A DNA stretch of 13,617 bases from Lachnospiraceae bacterium (GTDB taxonomy: Bacteria > Bacillota_A > Clostridia > Lachnospirales > Lachnospiraceae), in the NCBI GenBank assembly GCA_016281675.1, contig JAEEJD010000135.1, positions 1 through 13,617 of the forward strand, read 5' to 3'. Positions 8,101 to 13,617 of this stretch are shown here, piece after piece. Position numbers and translations under genes: made by a program. The notes under the pieces were generated by a model, which saw only the letters and a list, made by a program, of their open reading frames with translations, did no database searches and was not told where the DNA came from. Numbering within the stretch: the first letter of the stretch is position 1; the number at the start of each line of letters is the position of its first letter.

Positions 8101-8309
8101 TGCGTAAAGAAGCAGGCTTCGAGGTTATGGACAGGATAAACGTTTACGCAAAGGATAATGAAAAGATAGCACAGGTACTGACGGCAAACAGGGACGTTAT
8201 CTCAAAAGAAGTTCTTGCCGATGACATTATCACGGGAAGTTGTGACGGTTATGTCAAAGACTGGAACATCAACGGGGAGAACGTTACACTCGGCGTTAAG
8301 AAACAATAG
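5121..8309 (+). CDS. ileS: Isoleucyl-tRNA synthetase, type 2 (long form)
   Basis: This 1062-residue class Ia enzyme charges tRNA-Ile with isoleucine in the cytoplasm. The catalytic domain has HIGH at 55-58 (after PPTANGKP) and KMSKS at 614-618. The CP1 editing domain, which hydrolyses mischarged Val-tRNA, shows AWTTTPWTL (221-229) and GTGIVHIAPAFGEDD (325-339, with the conserved Asp338). Cys182/185 and Cys412/415 form a zinc ribbon split by the editing domain, and a second Cys set (484/486, 524/527) lies before DCWFDSG. The anticodon-binding helical region is about 690-850 and is followed by the long C-terminal extension typical of type 2. Length and the PPTANGKPHIGH context favour the type 2 clade over the ~920-residue type 1. 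The start at 5121 has AAAGGA six bases upstream and overlaps the queT stop (ATGTATAA). There is no T-box leader. Type 2 enzymes are generally less sensitive to mupirocin; that is family knowledge and untested here. Confidence 0.97.
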   Translation: MYKKVSTDLGFVDREKEIEKFWSENNIFEKSLKNREGAETYMFYDGPPTANGKPHIGHVLTRVIKDMIPRYRTMKGYYVPRKAGWDTHGLPVELEVEKLLGLDGKEQIEEYGLAPFIDKCKESVWKYKGMWEDFSGTVGFWADMDDPYVTYHDDFIESEWWALKTIWDKGLLYKGFKIVPYCPRCGTPLSSHEVAQGYKTLKERTAIVRFKIKDEDAYFLAWTTTPWTLASNIALCVNPEDTYVRVKAADGYTYILAEALADTVLGGIERAEGTPAYEVLETYKGKDLEYKEYEPLYECAKKCADAQNKKAFFVYCDDYVTMADGTGIVHIAPAFGEDDARVGRKYDAPFVQMVDEKGVMKDETPFGGMRAKPTQAEIDAGAVSADPEVLKELDKRGILFSAPKVEHDYPHCWRCSTPLIYYARESWYIEMTKVRDDLIRNNNTINWIPESIGTGRFGNWLENIQDWAVSRNRYWGTPLNVWECECGHRHSIGSRQELKEMSGREDALTVELHRPYIDEFTIKCPKCGKEMHRVPEVIDCWFDSGAMPFAQYHYPFENKELFESRFPAQFISEAVDQTRGWFYSLLAESTLLFNKAAYENVIVLGLVLDENGEKMSKSKGNAVDPFDALASMGADAIRWYFYINSAPWLPNRFHDKAVMEGQRKFMGTLWNTYAFFVLYANIDDFDATKYELSYDSLPVMDRWILSKLQSTIDAVDKNLDKYQIPEAARALQDFVEDLSNWYVRRCRERFWAKGMEQDKINAYMTLYTALVEVSKAAAPMIPFMTEQIYQNLVRCIDKDAPESIHLCDFPKAKPEWIDADLEANMDHVLKTVVMGRACRNAANIKNRQPIAKMFVKAEFELGDFYKEIIEDELNVKDVEFTDDVRAFTTYNMKPQLKTVGPKYGKFLGGIQKHLAGIDGNAAMDELEGSGALKFDVDGNTIELTKDDLLIEMTQQEGFESLNEGTVTVVLDTKLTDELIEEGFVREIVSKVQTMRKEAGFEVMDRINVYAKDNEKIAQVLTANRDVISKEVLADDIITGSCDGYVKDWNINGENVTLGVKKQ

Positions 8310-8332
8310 ATTTGTCAAACAGGAGGTTCTAA

Positions 8333-10798
8333 ATGGCAGCACGCAAGACCGGATTCAACAAGGAGACATTCAAGAAACAGGTAAAGGAGAACGTTAAGGC
8401 GCTTTTCAGGAAGACTCTTGAAGAAGCGAACGAGCAGCAGGTATACCAGGCTGTAGCCTATACCGTAAAGGATACGATAATCGATAACTGGCTTGAGACC
8501 CAGAAGGCGTACGAAAAGCAGGATCCCAAGACGGTTTATTATCTGTCGATGGAGTTCCTGATGGGAAGAGCGCTCGGCAATGCGATGATCAACCTGAAGG
8601 AATACAAAGAGGTTGCCGAAGCACTTGATGAACTGGGGATCAACATAGACATTGTCGAGGATCAGGAGAGGGATCCGGCGCTCGGAAACGGAGGTCTCGG
8701 AAGACTCGCAGCATGTTTCCTGGATTCGCTTGCTACGCTTGGATATAGCGCATACGGTTGCGGTATCCGTTACCGTTACGGAATGTTCCGTCAGAAGATC
8801 AAGGACGGCTTCCAGGTTGAGGCACCCGATAACTGGTTAAAAGACGGATATCCGTTTGAACTTCGCCGTCCGGAATATGCCAAGATCGTCAAATTCGGCG
8901 GTAACGTTGTTGTCAATGTTGATGAGAAGGGCGAAAATCACTTCTCCCAGGAGAATTATCAGTCCGTACAGGCGATTCCCTACGACCTTCCGATACCCGG
9001 TTACGGAAACGGTGTAGTAAACACGCTTCGTATATGGGACGCACAGCCTGTCGAATGTTTCCAGCTTGATTCGTTTGATAAAGGTGATTACCGTCTTGCG
9101 GTTGAGCAGGAGAACCTTGCAAGGAACATATGCGAGGTGCTGTATCCCAATGACAACCATTATGCCGGCAAAGAGCTTCGTCTCAAACAGCAGTACTTCT
9201 TCGTATCGGCAAGTATTCAGGAAGCCGTTGAGAAGTACATGAGAAAGCATAGCGATATTACAAAACTGTATGAGAAGGTTACGTTCCAGATGAACGATAC
9301 GCATCCGACTCTTACTGTTCCGGAACTCATGCGTATACTTATGGATGATTACGGACTCGGATGGGAGGAAGCATGGAACGTGACAACGAAGACCGTTGCA
9401 TACACGAACCATACGATCATGTCGGAGGCTCTTGAGAAGTGGCCTATCGAGCTGTTCTCAAACCTTCTGCCGAGAATATATCAGATCGTTGAGGAGATCA
9501 ACAGAAGGTTCTGCCTTCTTATCGAGGCATCACATCCGGGTAACGTAGAGAAGATCCGTAAGATGGCGATAATCTACGACGGACAGGTTAAGATGGCTCA
9601 TATGGCGATCTGTGCATCGTATTCGGTCAACGGTGTTGCAAGACTTCATACAGAGATCCTGAAGAATCAGGAACTTAAAGATTTCTATGAGCTTATGCCT
9701 CAGAAGTTTAACAATAAGACGAATGGTATCACGCAGAGAAGATTCCTGCTCCATGCCAATCCGCTTCTTGCAGACTGGGTAACGGCCCATGTCGGAGATG
9801 AATGGATCACGGATCTGACGGTTCTGCGTCACCTCAAGGTTTATGCGGATGACAAGAAGGCTCAGCATGAGTTCATGAACATCAAGTACCAAAACAAGGT
9901 AAGGCTGGCGAAGTACATACTCGAGCATAACGGAATCGAGGTTGACCCGAGATCTATATTCGATGTTCAGGTAAAGCGTCTCCACGAGTACAAGAGACAG
10001 CTTATGAACATTCTTCATATCATGTATCTGTATAACGAGCTTAAAGAGCATCCCGATATGGATTTCGTACCGCGTACGTTTATATTCGGTGCAAAGGCTG
10101 CAGCGGGCTACAAGAACGCAAAGCTTACGATCAAGCTTATCAACTCGGTTGCCGAGGTTGTCAACAATGATGCGTCTATCGGCGGCAAGATAAAGATCGT
10201 GTTCATTGAGGATTACTGTGTATCGAATGCCGAACTCATAGTTGCGGCTGCCGACGTATCGGAGCAGATATCAACCGCTTCAAAGGAAGCATCGGGAACA
10301 GGTAACATGAAGTTCATGTTAAACGGTGCGATCACGATAGGCACAATGGACGGAGCAAACGTTGAGATGTATGAGGAAGTCGGAAAAGAGAACATCTTCA
10401 TATTCGGTCTGTCGTCCGATGAAGTCATCAACTATGAACAGAACGGCGGATACGACCCCAACGTGATCTTCAACAATGATGCGAACATCCGTAAGGTGCT
10501 CATGCAGCTTGTCAACGGTACATACAGCCAGAATGATACGGAACTGTTCAGGGATCTGTACAACTCCCTTCTCAATACGCAGTGTACCGCAAAGGCGGAT
10601 ACTTACTTCATCCTCAAGGATTTCGAGTCTTACGCCGAGACCCAGAAGCTCATCGAGGAGGCATACAAGGATACCAAGCGTTGGAACAAGATGGCCATAT
10701 TAAACGTTGCCAGTGCTGGTAAGTTCTCATCAGACAGAACAATACAGGAATACGTTGACGATATATGGCATCTTGATAAGGTAACCGTCAGAAAATAA
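8333..10798 (+). CDS. glgP: Glycogen/starch (maltodextrin) phosphorylase
   Basis: This 821-residue cytoplasmic enzyme of glycosyltransferase family 35 cleaves alpha-1,4-glucan chain ends with phosphate to release glucose 1-phosphate. The N-terminal half carries LSMEFLMGRALGN and the signature ERDPALGNGGLGRLAACFLDS. Near the C-terminus is the pyridoxal-phosphate site EASGTGNMKFMLNGAITIG, with Lys660 as the expected Schiff-base lysine, followed by GTMDGANVEM. The length is normal for bacterial GlgP. A strong AGGAGG lies seven bases before the ATG, 23 bases after the ileS stop. Probably it is co-transcribed with ileS, although no other glycogen gene (glgA, B, C, D) is in the window. The family is certain. 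Whether the main substrate is glycogen or shorter maltodextrin cannot be told from motifs. Confidence 0.97.
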   Translation: MAARKTGFNKETFKKQVKENVKALFRKTLEEANEQQVYQAVAYTVKDTIIDNWLETQKAYEKQDPKTVYYLSMEFLMGRALGNAMINLKEYKEVAEALDELGINIDIVEDQERDPALGNGGLGRLAACFLDSLATLGYSAYGCGIRYRYGMFRQKIKDGFQVEAPDNWLKDGYPFELRRPEYAKIVKFGGNVVVNVDEKGENHFSQENYQSVQAIPYDLPIPGYGNGVVNTLRIWDAQPVECFQLDSFDKGDYRLAVEQENLARNICEVLYPNDNHYAGKELRLKQQYFFVSASIQEAVEKYMRKHSDITKLYEKVTFQMNDTHPTLTVPELMRILMDDYGLGWEEAWNVTTKTVAYTNHTIMSEALEKWPIELFSNLLPRIYQIVEEINRRFCLLIEASHPGNVEKIRKMAIIYDGQVKMAHMAICASYSVNGVARLHTEILKNQELKDFYELMPQKFNNKTNGITQRRFLLHANPLLADWVTAHVGDEWITDLTVLRHLKVYADDKKAQHEFMNIKYQNKVRLAKYILEHNGIEVDPRSIFDVQVKRLHEYKRQLMNILHIMYLYNELKEHPDMDFVPRTFIFGAKAAAGYKNAKLTIKLINSVAEVVNNDASIGGKIKIVFIEDYCVSNAELIVAAADVSEQISTASKEASGTGNMKFMLNGAITIGTMDGANVEMYEEVGKENIFIFGLSSDEVINYEQNGGYDPNVIFNNDANIRKVLMQLVNGTYSQNDTELFRDLYNSLLNTQCTAKADTYFILKDFESYAETQKLIEEAYKDTKRWNKMAILNVASAGKFSSDRTIQEYVDDIWHLDKVTVRK

Positions 10799-10812
10799 CG
10801 TATGAACATACG
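10799..10812. repeat. Perfect inverted repeat over a start codon
   Basis: CGTATG (10799-10804) and CATACG (10807-10812) are exact reverse complements two bases apart. The ATG of the following gene (10802-10804) lies inside the left arm. As RNA it could fold as a 5-base-pair stem with a GAAC loop that hides the start codon. It may also be coincidence, given its size. Confidence 0.4.
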
Positions 10813-11659
10813 CCGCGCCAAACAACTCCAGATCCAGGGCCCTGATGATAAGCTCTGTTACGGAGGAAACCAGCTGTGGTTTTCGTCCAACACGAGAGCT
10901 CTGGGTGGATGCGGTTCGGTGGCCGGTGCAAATGTTCTTCGCGCCCTGGCAAGAAACGATGCCGGATTCGGCGCGCAGATAAAAGGTTCAAAGATCATAC
11001 CCGCATCCGTAAAGGATGCTCTGTGTTCGGATAATCCCGGTCATGAGGCATTTTCCCTGCTTATGACCGGGGTTTACGAAACAATGGGGTCGTTTGAGAT
11101 ATTTCCCCTCAATCGCATCTATGACCGTGTTCAACGGTCTTCCAAAGTATTTACCAGATTAAAGAGTACACTCGGCCTGACGAATGTCGGGTTTATCATA
11201 GGAATCATACGTTTTGCCAGAAAATTCGGGCTTGATATAAGGGTGAATTATATTCCGGCAGCGTTTCTTGATAAAGAGGAGGCAAGGGCTTTTATCAAGG
11301 AGGGCCTTAAGGCGAGCGGCGCCGTTGTTATGCTTACGTGCTTTAACAGGATAAACGCGAGATTGTTTAAGGAAGATTCGGATCTTGACAATAAACTGTC
11401 CGACGGATGGGATTCGCCGATCAAGAGCCATTTCGTGACGATCACGGATATGGATCTGGACAGGCTCCTTATCACAACGTGGGGTAAGCCCGGGGTTATT
11501 GATTTTAACGAACTTGCCGGCAGCTGGCAGAGTGTCAGGGCATATGAGGCCTCGCTTCTTTATATCACGCCCTGCTCCCGCAAGGAGGCGACATCGTGCA
11601 TGCTGGGGGCCTGGAAACTCTTTATGGAAGGAATCGGACACTCGATAATCCGCAGGTGA
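10802..11659 (+). CDS. Uncharacterised protein with a possible papain/C39-like Cys-His pattern
   Basis: I do not recognise a named family for this 285-residue protein. It has no signal peptide and no clear membrane helix, so it is probably cytoplasmic. Near the N-terminus, LGGCGSVAGANVL (34-46, Cys37) looks like the nucleophile helix of papain-fold cysteine peptidases, where a Cys-Gly begins a buried helix; Gln24 lies upstream. In the second half, SHFVTITDMD (His210) followed 16-17 residues later by TTWGKP (Trp227-Gly228) recalls the His strand and the N/T-x-WG strand of that fold. A hydrophobic segment at about 130-145 and a Lys/Glu-rich part at about 155-170 separate them. Cysteine peptidase, transglutaminase-like or inactive relative are all possible. 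The gene starts 3 bases after the glgP stop with no good ribosome binding site, so it may be translated by coupling with glgP. It is probably the last gene of the group. Confidence 0.8.
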   Translation: MNIRRAKQLQIQGPDDKLCYGGNQLWFSSNTRALGGCGSVAGANVLRALARNDAGFGAQIKGSKIIPASVKDALCSDNPGHEAFSLLMTGVYETMGSFEIFPLNRIYDRVQRSSKVFTRLKSTLGLTNVGFIIGIIRFARKFGLDIRVNYIPAAFLDKEEARAFIKEGLKASGAVVMLTCFNRINARLFKEDSDLDNKLSDGWDSPIKSHFVTITDMDLDRLLITTWGKPGVIDFNELAGSWQSVRAYEASLLYITPCSRKEATSCMLGAWKLFMEGIGHSIIRR

Positions 11660-11690
11660 GTGAGAATCAGGGACGGTTTTGAATTCTCAC
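11660..11690. repeat. Palindromic element with GGGACGGTT loop (REP-like or weak terminator)
   Basis: GTGAGAAT (11660-11667) and ATTCTCAC (11683-11690) are exact reverse complements around a 15-base loop containing GGGACGGTT. It begins directly after the stop codon at 11657-11659. The downstream sequence is AT-rich (TAACTTAATTAAAA) but lacks a proper T-run. The GGGACGG core inside a GAGAATC-type palindrome resembles dispersed intergenic palindromes seen in many bacterial genomes; only one copy is present here. It may end the glgP-side transcript. Confidence 0.5.
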
Positions 11691-11725
11691 ATTGTAACTT
11701 AATTAAAAAAATTTCGGAAATACTA

Positions 11726-11752
11726 TAAAGTTAATCCCTGTTTGGTCGATAA
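11726..11752 (+). promoter_or_regulatory. Sigma-28 (SigD/FliA-type) flagellar promoter
   Basis: TAAAGTTA (11726-11733), an 11-base spacer and GTCGATAA (11745-11752) match the sigma-28 consensus TAAAGTTT-N11-GCCGATAA at 7 of 8 positions in each box with exact spacing. It is positioned for flgM, flgN and flgK, all known late flagellar genes. A start near 11760 gives a leader of about 95 bases. That leader holds a short GGAG/CTCC hairpin (11822-11833) and an AAGGAGGAG ribosome binding site at 11842-11850. I found no sigma-A promoter of comparable quality in this gap. Confidence 0.88.
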
Positions 11753-11855
11753 ATATAGTGTAACCTATAGCAGGACTATATGTTTTTGCCGTGGTTATGC
11801 GGAAAATAAGGGGATAACAGGGGAGAAATCTCCAGACAGGGAAGGAGGAGAAGTT

Positions 11856-12137
11856 ATGCGTATAGAAGCATACAATGCCGTAAGCCAGATTTATCAGGCT
11901 AAAAAGCCCGGCAAGGTTCAGAAGACCGGAGCTGCTTACGGAAGGGACCAGGTTCAGATTTCCAGTATCGGAAAGGATATCCAGACTGTGAAAGCTGCAG
12001 TGGCTAATTCATCCGACATCAGGAAAGAGATCACGGAGCCTATCAAGGCTGCCATTGCTAACGGAACCTACAACGTAAGTAACGATGATTTTGCGTCCAA
12101 ACTGATCGCAAAATACGAAGAAAAGTTAAACTTTTAG
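11856..12137 (+). CDS. flgM: Anti-sigma-28 factor FlgM
   Basis: This small 93-residue protein would bind and inhibit the flagellar sigma factor sigma-28 until the hook-basal body is complete and FlgM is exported. The N-terminal region is polar and probably unstructured (AYNAVSQIYQAKKPGK). It is followed by the family-typical DQVQISSIGKDIQ (31-43) and a C-terminal helical region (residues 54-93, with IRKEITEPIKAAIANGTY and FASKLIAKY) corresponding to the sigma-binding segment. I chose the ATG at 11856 because of the AAGGAGGAG site before it. A longer frame from 11742 would start inside the sigma-28 promoter. It is first in the flgM-flgN-flgK cluster, and the sigma-28 promoter upstream implies negative feedback on its own synthesis. 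The product is small and divergent, but context makes the call secure. Confidence 0.93.
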   Translation: MRIEAYNAVSQIYQAKKPGKVQKTGAAYGRDQVQISSIGKDIQTVKAAVANSSDIRKEITEPIKAAIANGTYNVSNDDFASKLIAKYEEKLNF

Positions 12138-12147
12138 AGGATGACCG

Positions 12148-12663
12148 GTGGCTAGCCTTATTGAAGAACTCATTGATGTACTGAACAGAGAAAATGATGA
12201 ATATGGCAAGCTGCTGGAGTTGTCCAAGCGTAAATCGGCCGTTATAGTCGGAAGAGACATTACGGCGCTTGAAAAAATCACGGATGATGAACAGACCGTT
12301 GTGACGACAATCGGAAATCTGGATTCGAAACGTGCCCAGGTAACCCGTGACATCGCCGACGTAATCAACAAGGATGTTGAAACATTAAAGCTGTCTGTAC
12401 TGATCGACCTGCTTTCGAAGCAGCCGGATGAACAGCAGAGACTGTCCGAAATACATGACAAACTGAAGAGGACGGTTGAAAGTGTCCGGATGATAAACGA
12501 GAGCAACAGGCAATTGATAGAGCAGTCTCTCGAAATGGTGGATTTCGATATCAACATGATGAGAGCGATGAGACAGGCTCCTGAGACCAACAATTACGGT
12601 CCGGGTGCCGTGAGCAGAGGGGAGACCCTCGGATCGGTTAGAGGCTTTGATGCGAAGCAATAG
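12148..12663 (+). CDS. flgN: Flagellar export chaperone FlgN
   Basis: This 171-residue, mostly helical cytoplasmic protein would hold the hook-associated proteins FlgK and FlgL ready for export by the flagellar type III apparatus. Residues 1-145 read as long amphipathic helices, including IEELIDVLNRENDEYGKLLELSKRK near the start, the usual look of FlgN; the tail from about 145 is Gly/Asn-rich and disordered. It starts with GTG at 12148. An in-frame TGA at 12142-12144 excludes any upstream start, and AGAGG at 12136-12140 is seven bases before the GTG. It lies 10 bases after flgM and 34 before flgK, its expected client. The identification relies on fold-like pattern and on the conserved flgM-flgN-flgK order more than on sharp motifs. 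Confidence 0.88.
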   Translation: MASLIEELIDVLNRENDEYGKLLELSKRKSAVIVGRDITALEKITDDEQTVVTTIGNLDSKRAQVTRDIADVINKDVETLKLSVLIDLLSKQPDEQQRLSEIHDKLKRTVESVRMINESNRQLIEQSLEMVDFDINMMRAMRQAPETNNYGPGAVSRGETLGSVRGFDAKQ

Positions 12664-12697
12664 GTAATGTATTTCACAAGAAACACGGGGTGATTAC

Positions 12698-13617
12698 ATG
12701 TCGTTGATGAGCGGCCTTTTTGTAGGGGCAACCGGACTTCAGACAAGCCAGAATTCGCTGCACACAACAGCACACAACCTATCCAATATCGAAACCAAGG
12801 GTTATGTCCGTCAGCAGACGCTGCACGCGGATATGACTTATAATACAATAAGCACTTCACCTGCTGTTTCCAAGATGCAGATAGGCCTCGGTGTCGAGTA
12901 CGATATCGTACGTCAGGTAAGGGATGAGTTCCTTGACAAATCGTATCGTAGAGAAACCGGAAGGTCTTCTTTTTATGAAGTTGCACAGGAAACAACACAG
13001 GAGATAGAAACACTTCTCGGCGAATTCGACGGTGTTGCTTTCCAGGAATCGATCGCCGATCTCTGGACATCCGTACAGGAACTCGCCAAGGATCCTTCAA
13101 GTTCAGTCACAAAAGGTTCGTTTGTTAATACAGCCGCACAGTTTCTTGAAAGAGCACAGGCGGTATACAACGGACTGTCAGATTATCAGGACAATCTCAA
13201 TGCAAGAATAAAAGAATACGTTGACAGGATCAATGATCTCGGGGATGAGATCCACGCCCTCAACGATAAGATACACAAAGAAGAACTTGGCGAACAGGAA
13301 GCCAATGATCTTCGCGACCAGAGAAACAAGGCGCTTGATGAGCTGTCAAGTCTTGTAAACATCTCATATCATACAAATGCCGACGGTGCTGTGGAAGTGC
13401 TCGTCGAGGGTGTTGAGCTTGTTGCCAGAGACAGAACCTTCCATATGGATACCATAGTTGATGAAGGTACCGGGTTCTATACTCCGGTCTGGCCTCAGAA
13501 CATGAATGCGGAAGTATTCATAAGAAATGAGGAGATAGCTACATCATTTAATACAGATATAGGACAGCTCAAGTCCGTAGTCCTCCAGAGAGGTGACAGA
13601 AGGGCAAACTATACGGA
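12698..13617 (+). CDS. flgK: Flagellar hook-associated protein 1, FlgK (3' end outside window)
   Basis: The first 306 residues of the hook-filament junction protein are visible, and the frame is open to the right edge. The N-terminus has the conserved rod/hook helix (GLFVGATGLQTSQNSLHTTAHN) followed by the signature NLSNIETKGYVRQQ (27-40), as in flagellar axial proteins. A helical, coiled-coil-like region covers about 85-225 (including DNLNARIKEYVDRINDLGDEI), and beta-rich sequence follows. Full-length FlgK is usually 500-650 residues, so about half is missing. A CGGGGTG ribosome binding site (12687-12693) precedes the ATG. It is third in the sigma-28 cluster; flgL is the usual next gene. Confidence 0.95.
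   Translation, partial: MSLMSGLFVGATGLQTSQNSLHTTAHNLSNIETKGYVRQQTLHADMTYNTISTSPAVSKMQIGLGVEYDIVRQVRDEFLDKSYRRETGRSSFYEVAQETTQEIETLLGEFDGVAFQESIADLWTSVQELAKDPSSSVTKGSFVNTAAQFLERAQAVYNGLSDYQDNLNARIKEYVDRINDLGDEIHALNDKIHKEELGEQEANDLRDQRNKALDELSSLVNISYHTNADGAVEVLVEGVELVARDRTFHMDTIVDEGTGFYTPVWPQNMNAEVFIRNEEIATSFNTDIGQLKSVVLQRGDRRANYT

Noticed and set aside
5136..8397. Many antisense and shifted open frames of 60-150 codons over ileS
   Set aside because: They lack ribosome binding sites and recognisable domains, and are shadows of the strongly coding ileS frame.
8837..9412. 191-codon antisense frame over glgP
   Set aside because: The sense frame carries unmistakable glycogen phosphorylase motifs; the antisense translation is low in domain-like features and has no start signals.
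11742..11855. Longer flgM frame from ATG-like start at 11742
   Set aside because: The added part runs through the sigma-28 promoter, and the strong AAGGAGGAG site marks 11856.
12141..12155. ATG at 12141 between flgM and flgN
   Set aside because: It opens only a four-codon frame ending in TAG; flgN is in another frame and starts with GTG at 12148.
12385..13170. Antisense frames over flgN and flgK, including one of 168 codons
   Set aside because: The + strand holds flgN and the open-ended flgK frame, which is continuous to the window edge with FlgK signatures.
1..13617. CRISPR arrays, tRNA or rRNA genes, insertion sequences, prophage genes
   Set aside because: No repeat-spacer pattern, cloverleaf, rRNA stretch or mobile-element protein was recognised on either strand.

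Overview
The window looks like chromosomal DNA from a motile, low-to-mid GC Gram-positive anaerobe of the class Clostridia, most likely the family Lachnospiraceae. That placement is inferred from several things: a clostridial flgM-flgN-flgK flagellar cluster with a sigma-28 (SigD/FliA-type) promoter, a long type 2 isoleucyl-tRNA synthetase, a QueT-family membrane protein, a secreted VanW-domain protein, and AGGAGG-type ribosome binding sites. The content is mostly core metabolic and cellular genes. I see no transposase, integrase, phage gene, CRISPR array, rRNA or tRNA. The window is densely coding: no gene-free stretch exceeds 300 bases, and the longest gaps are 11660-11855 and 3356-3492.

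Region 1 (1-2602, + strand) holds the 3' part of a gene for a large protein with a degenerate C39-like domain at its C-terminus. A complete M29-family metallo-aminopeptidase follows 14 bases later and probably shares its transcript. It ends against a convergent family 2 glycosyltransferase (2639-3355, - strand). The two stop codons sit at the two feet of one hairpin, which probably serves as a shared terminator.

Region 2 (3356-11659) starts with a 137-base divergent intergenic region. It carries a good sigma-A promoter for the glycosyltransferase on the - strand and an extended -10 promoter on the + strand, whose -10 lies between two copies of a 9-base direct repeat. The + strand genes are packed tightly: vanW-domain protein, queT-like transporter, ileS (overlapping queT by 8 bases), glgP (glycogen phosphorylase, 22 bases on) and an unnamed protein with a possible cysteine-peptidase-like Cys/His pattern (3 bases on). 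They read as a single long operon without an obvious common pathway. The ileS gene has no T-box leader and no space for one.

Region 3 (11660-13617) begins with a palindromic element whose loop contains GGGACGGTT, possibly a REP-like repeat or a weak terminator. A very well matched sigma-28 promoter follows. It drives flgM (anti-sigma-28), flgN (chaperone for hook-associated proteins) and the 5' part of flgK (hook-filament junction protein, running off the window). The arrangement gives the usual late-flagellar feedback: sigma-28 makes its own inhibitor together with a chaperone and its export client.

The most useful points for a second look are the unnamed Cys/His protein after glgP, the direct repeat around the vanW promoter, the stop-codon-sharing hairpin, and the GGGACGG palindrome. 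I found no convincing evidence for a wholly new multi-gene system.
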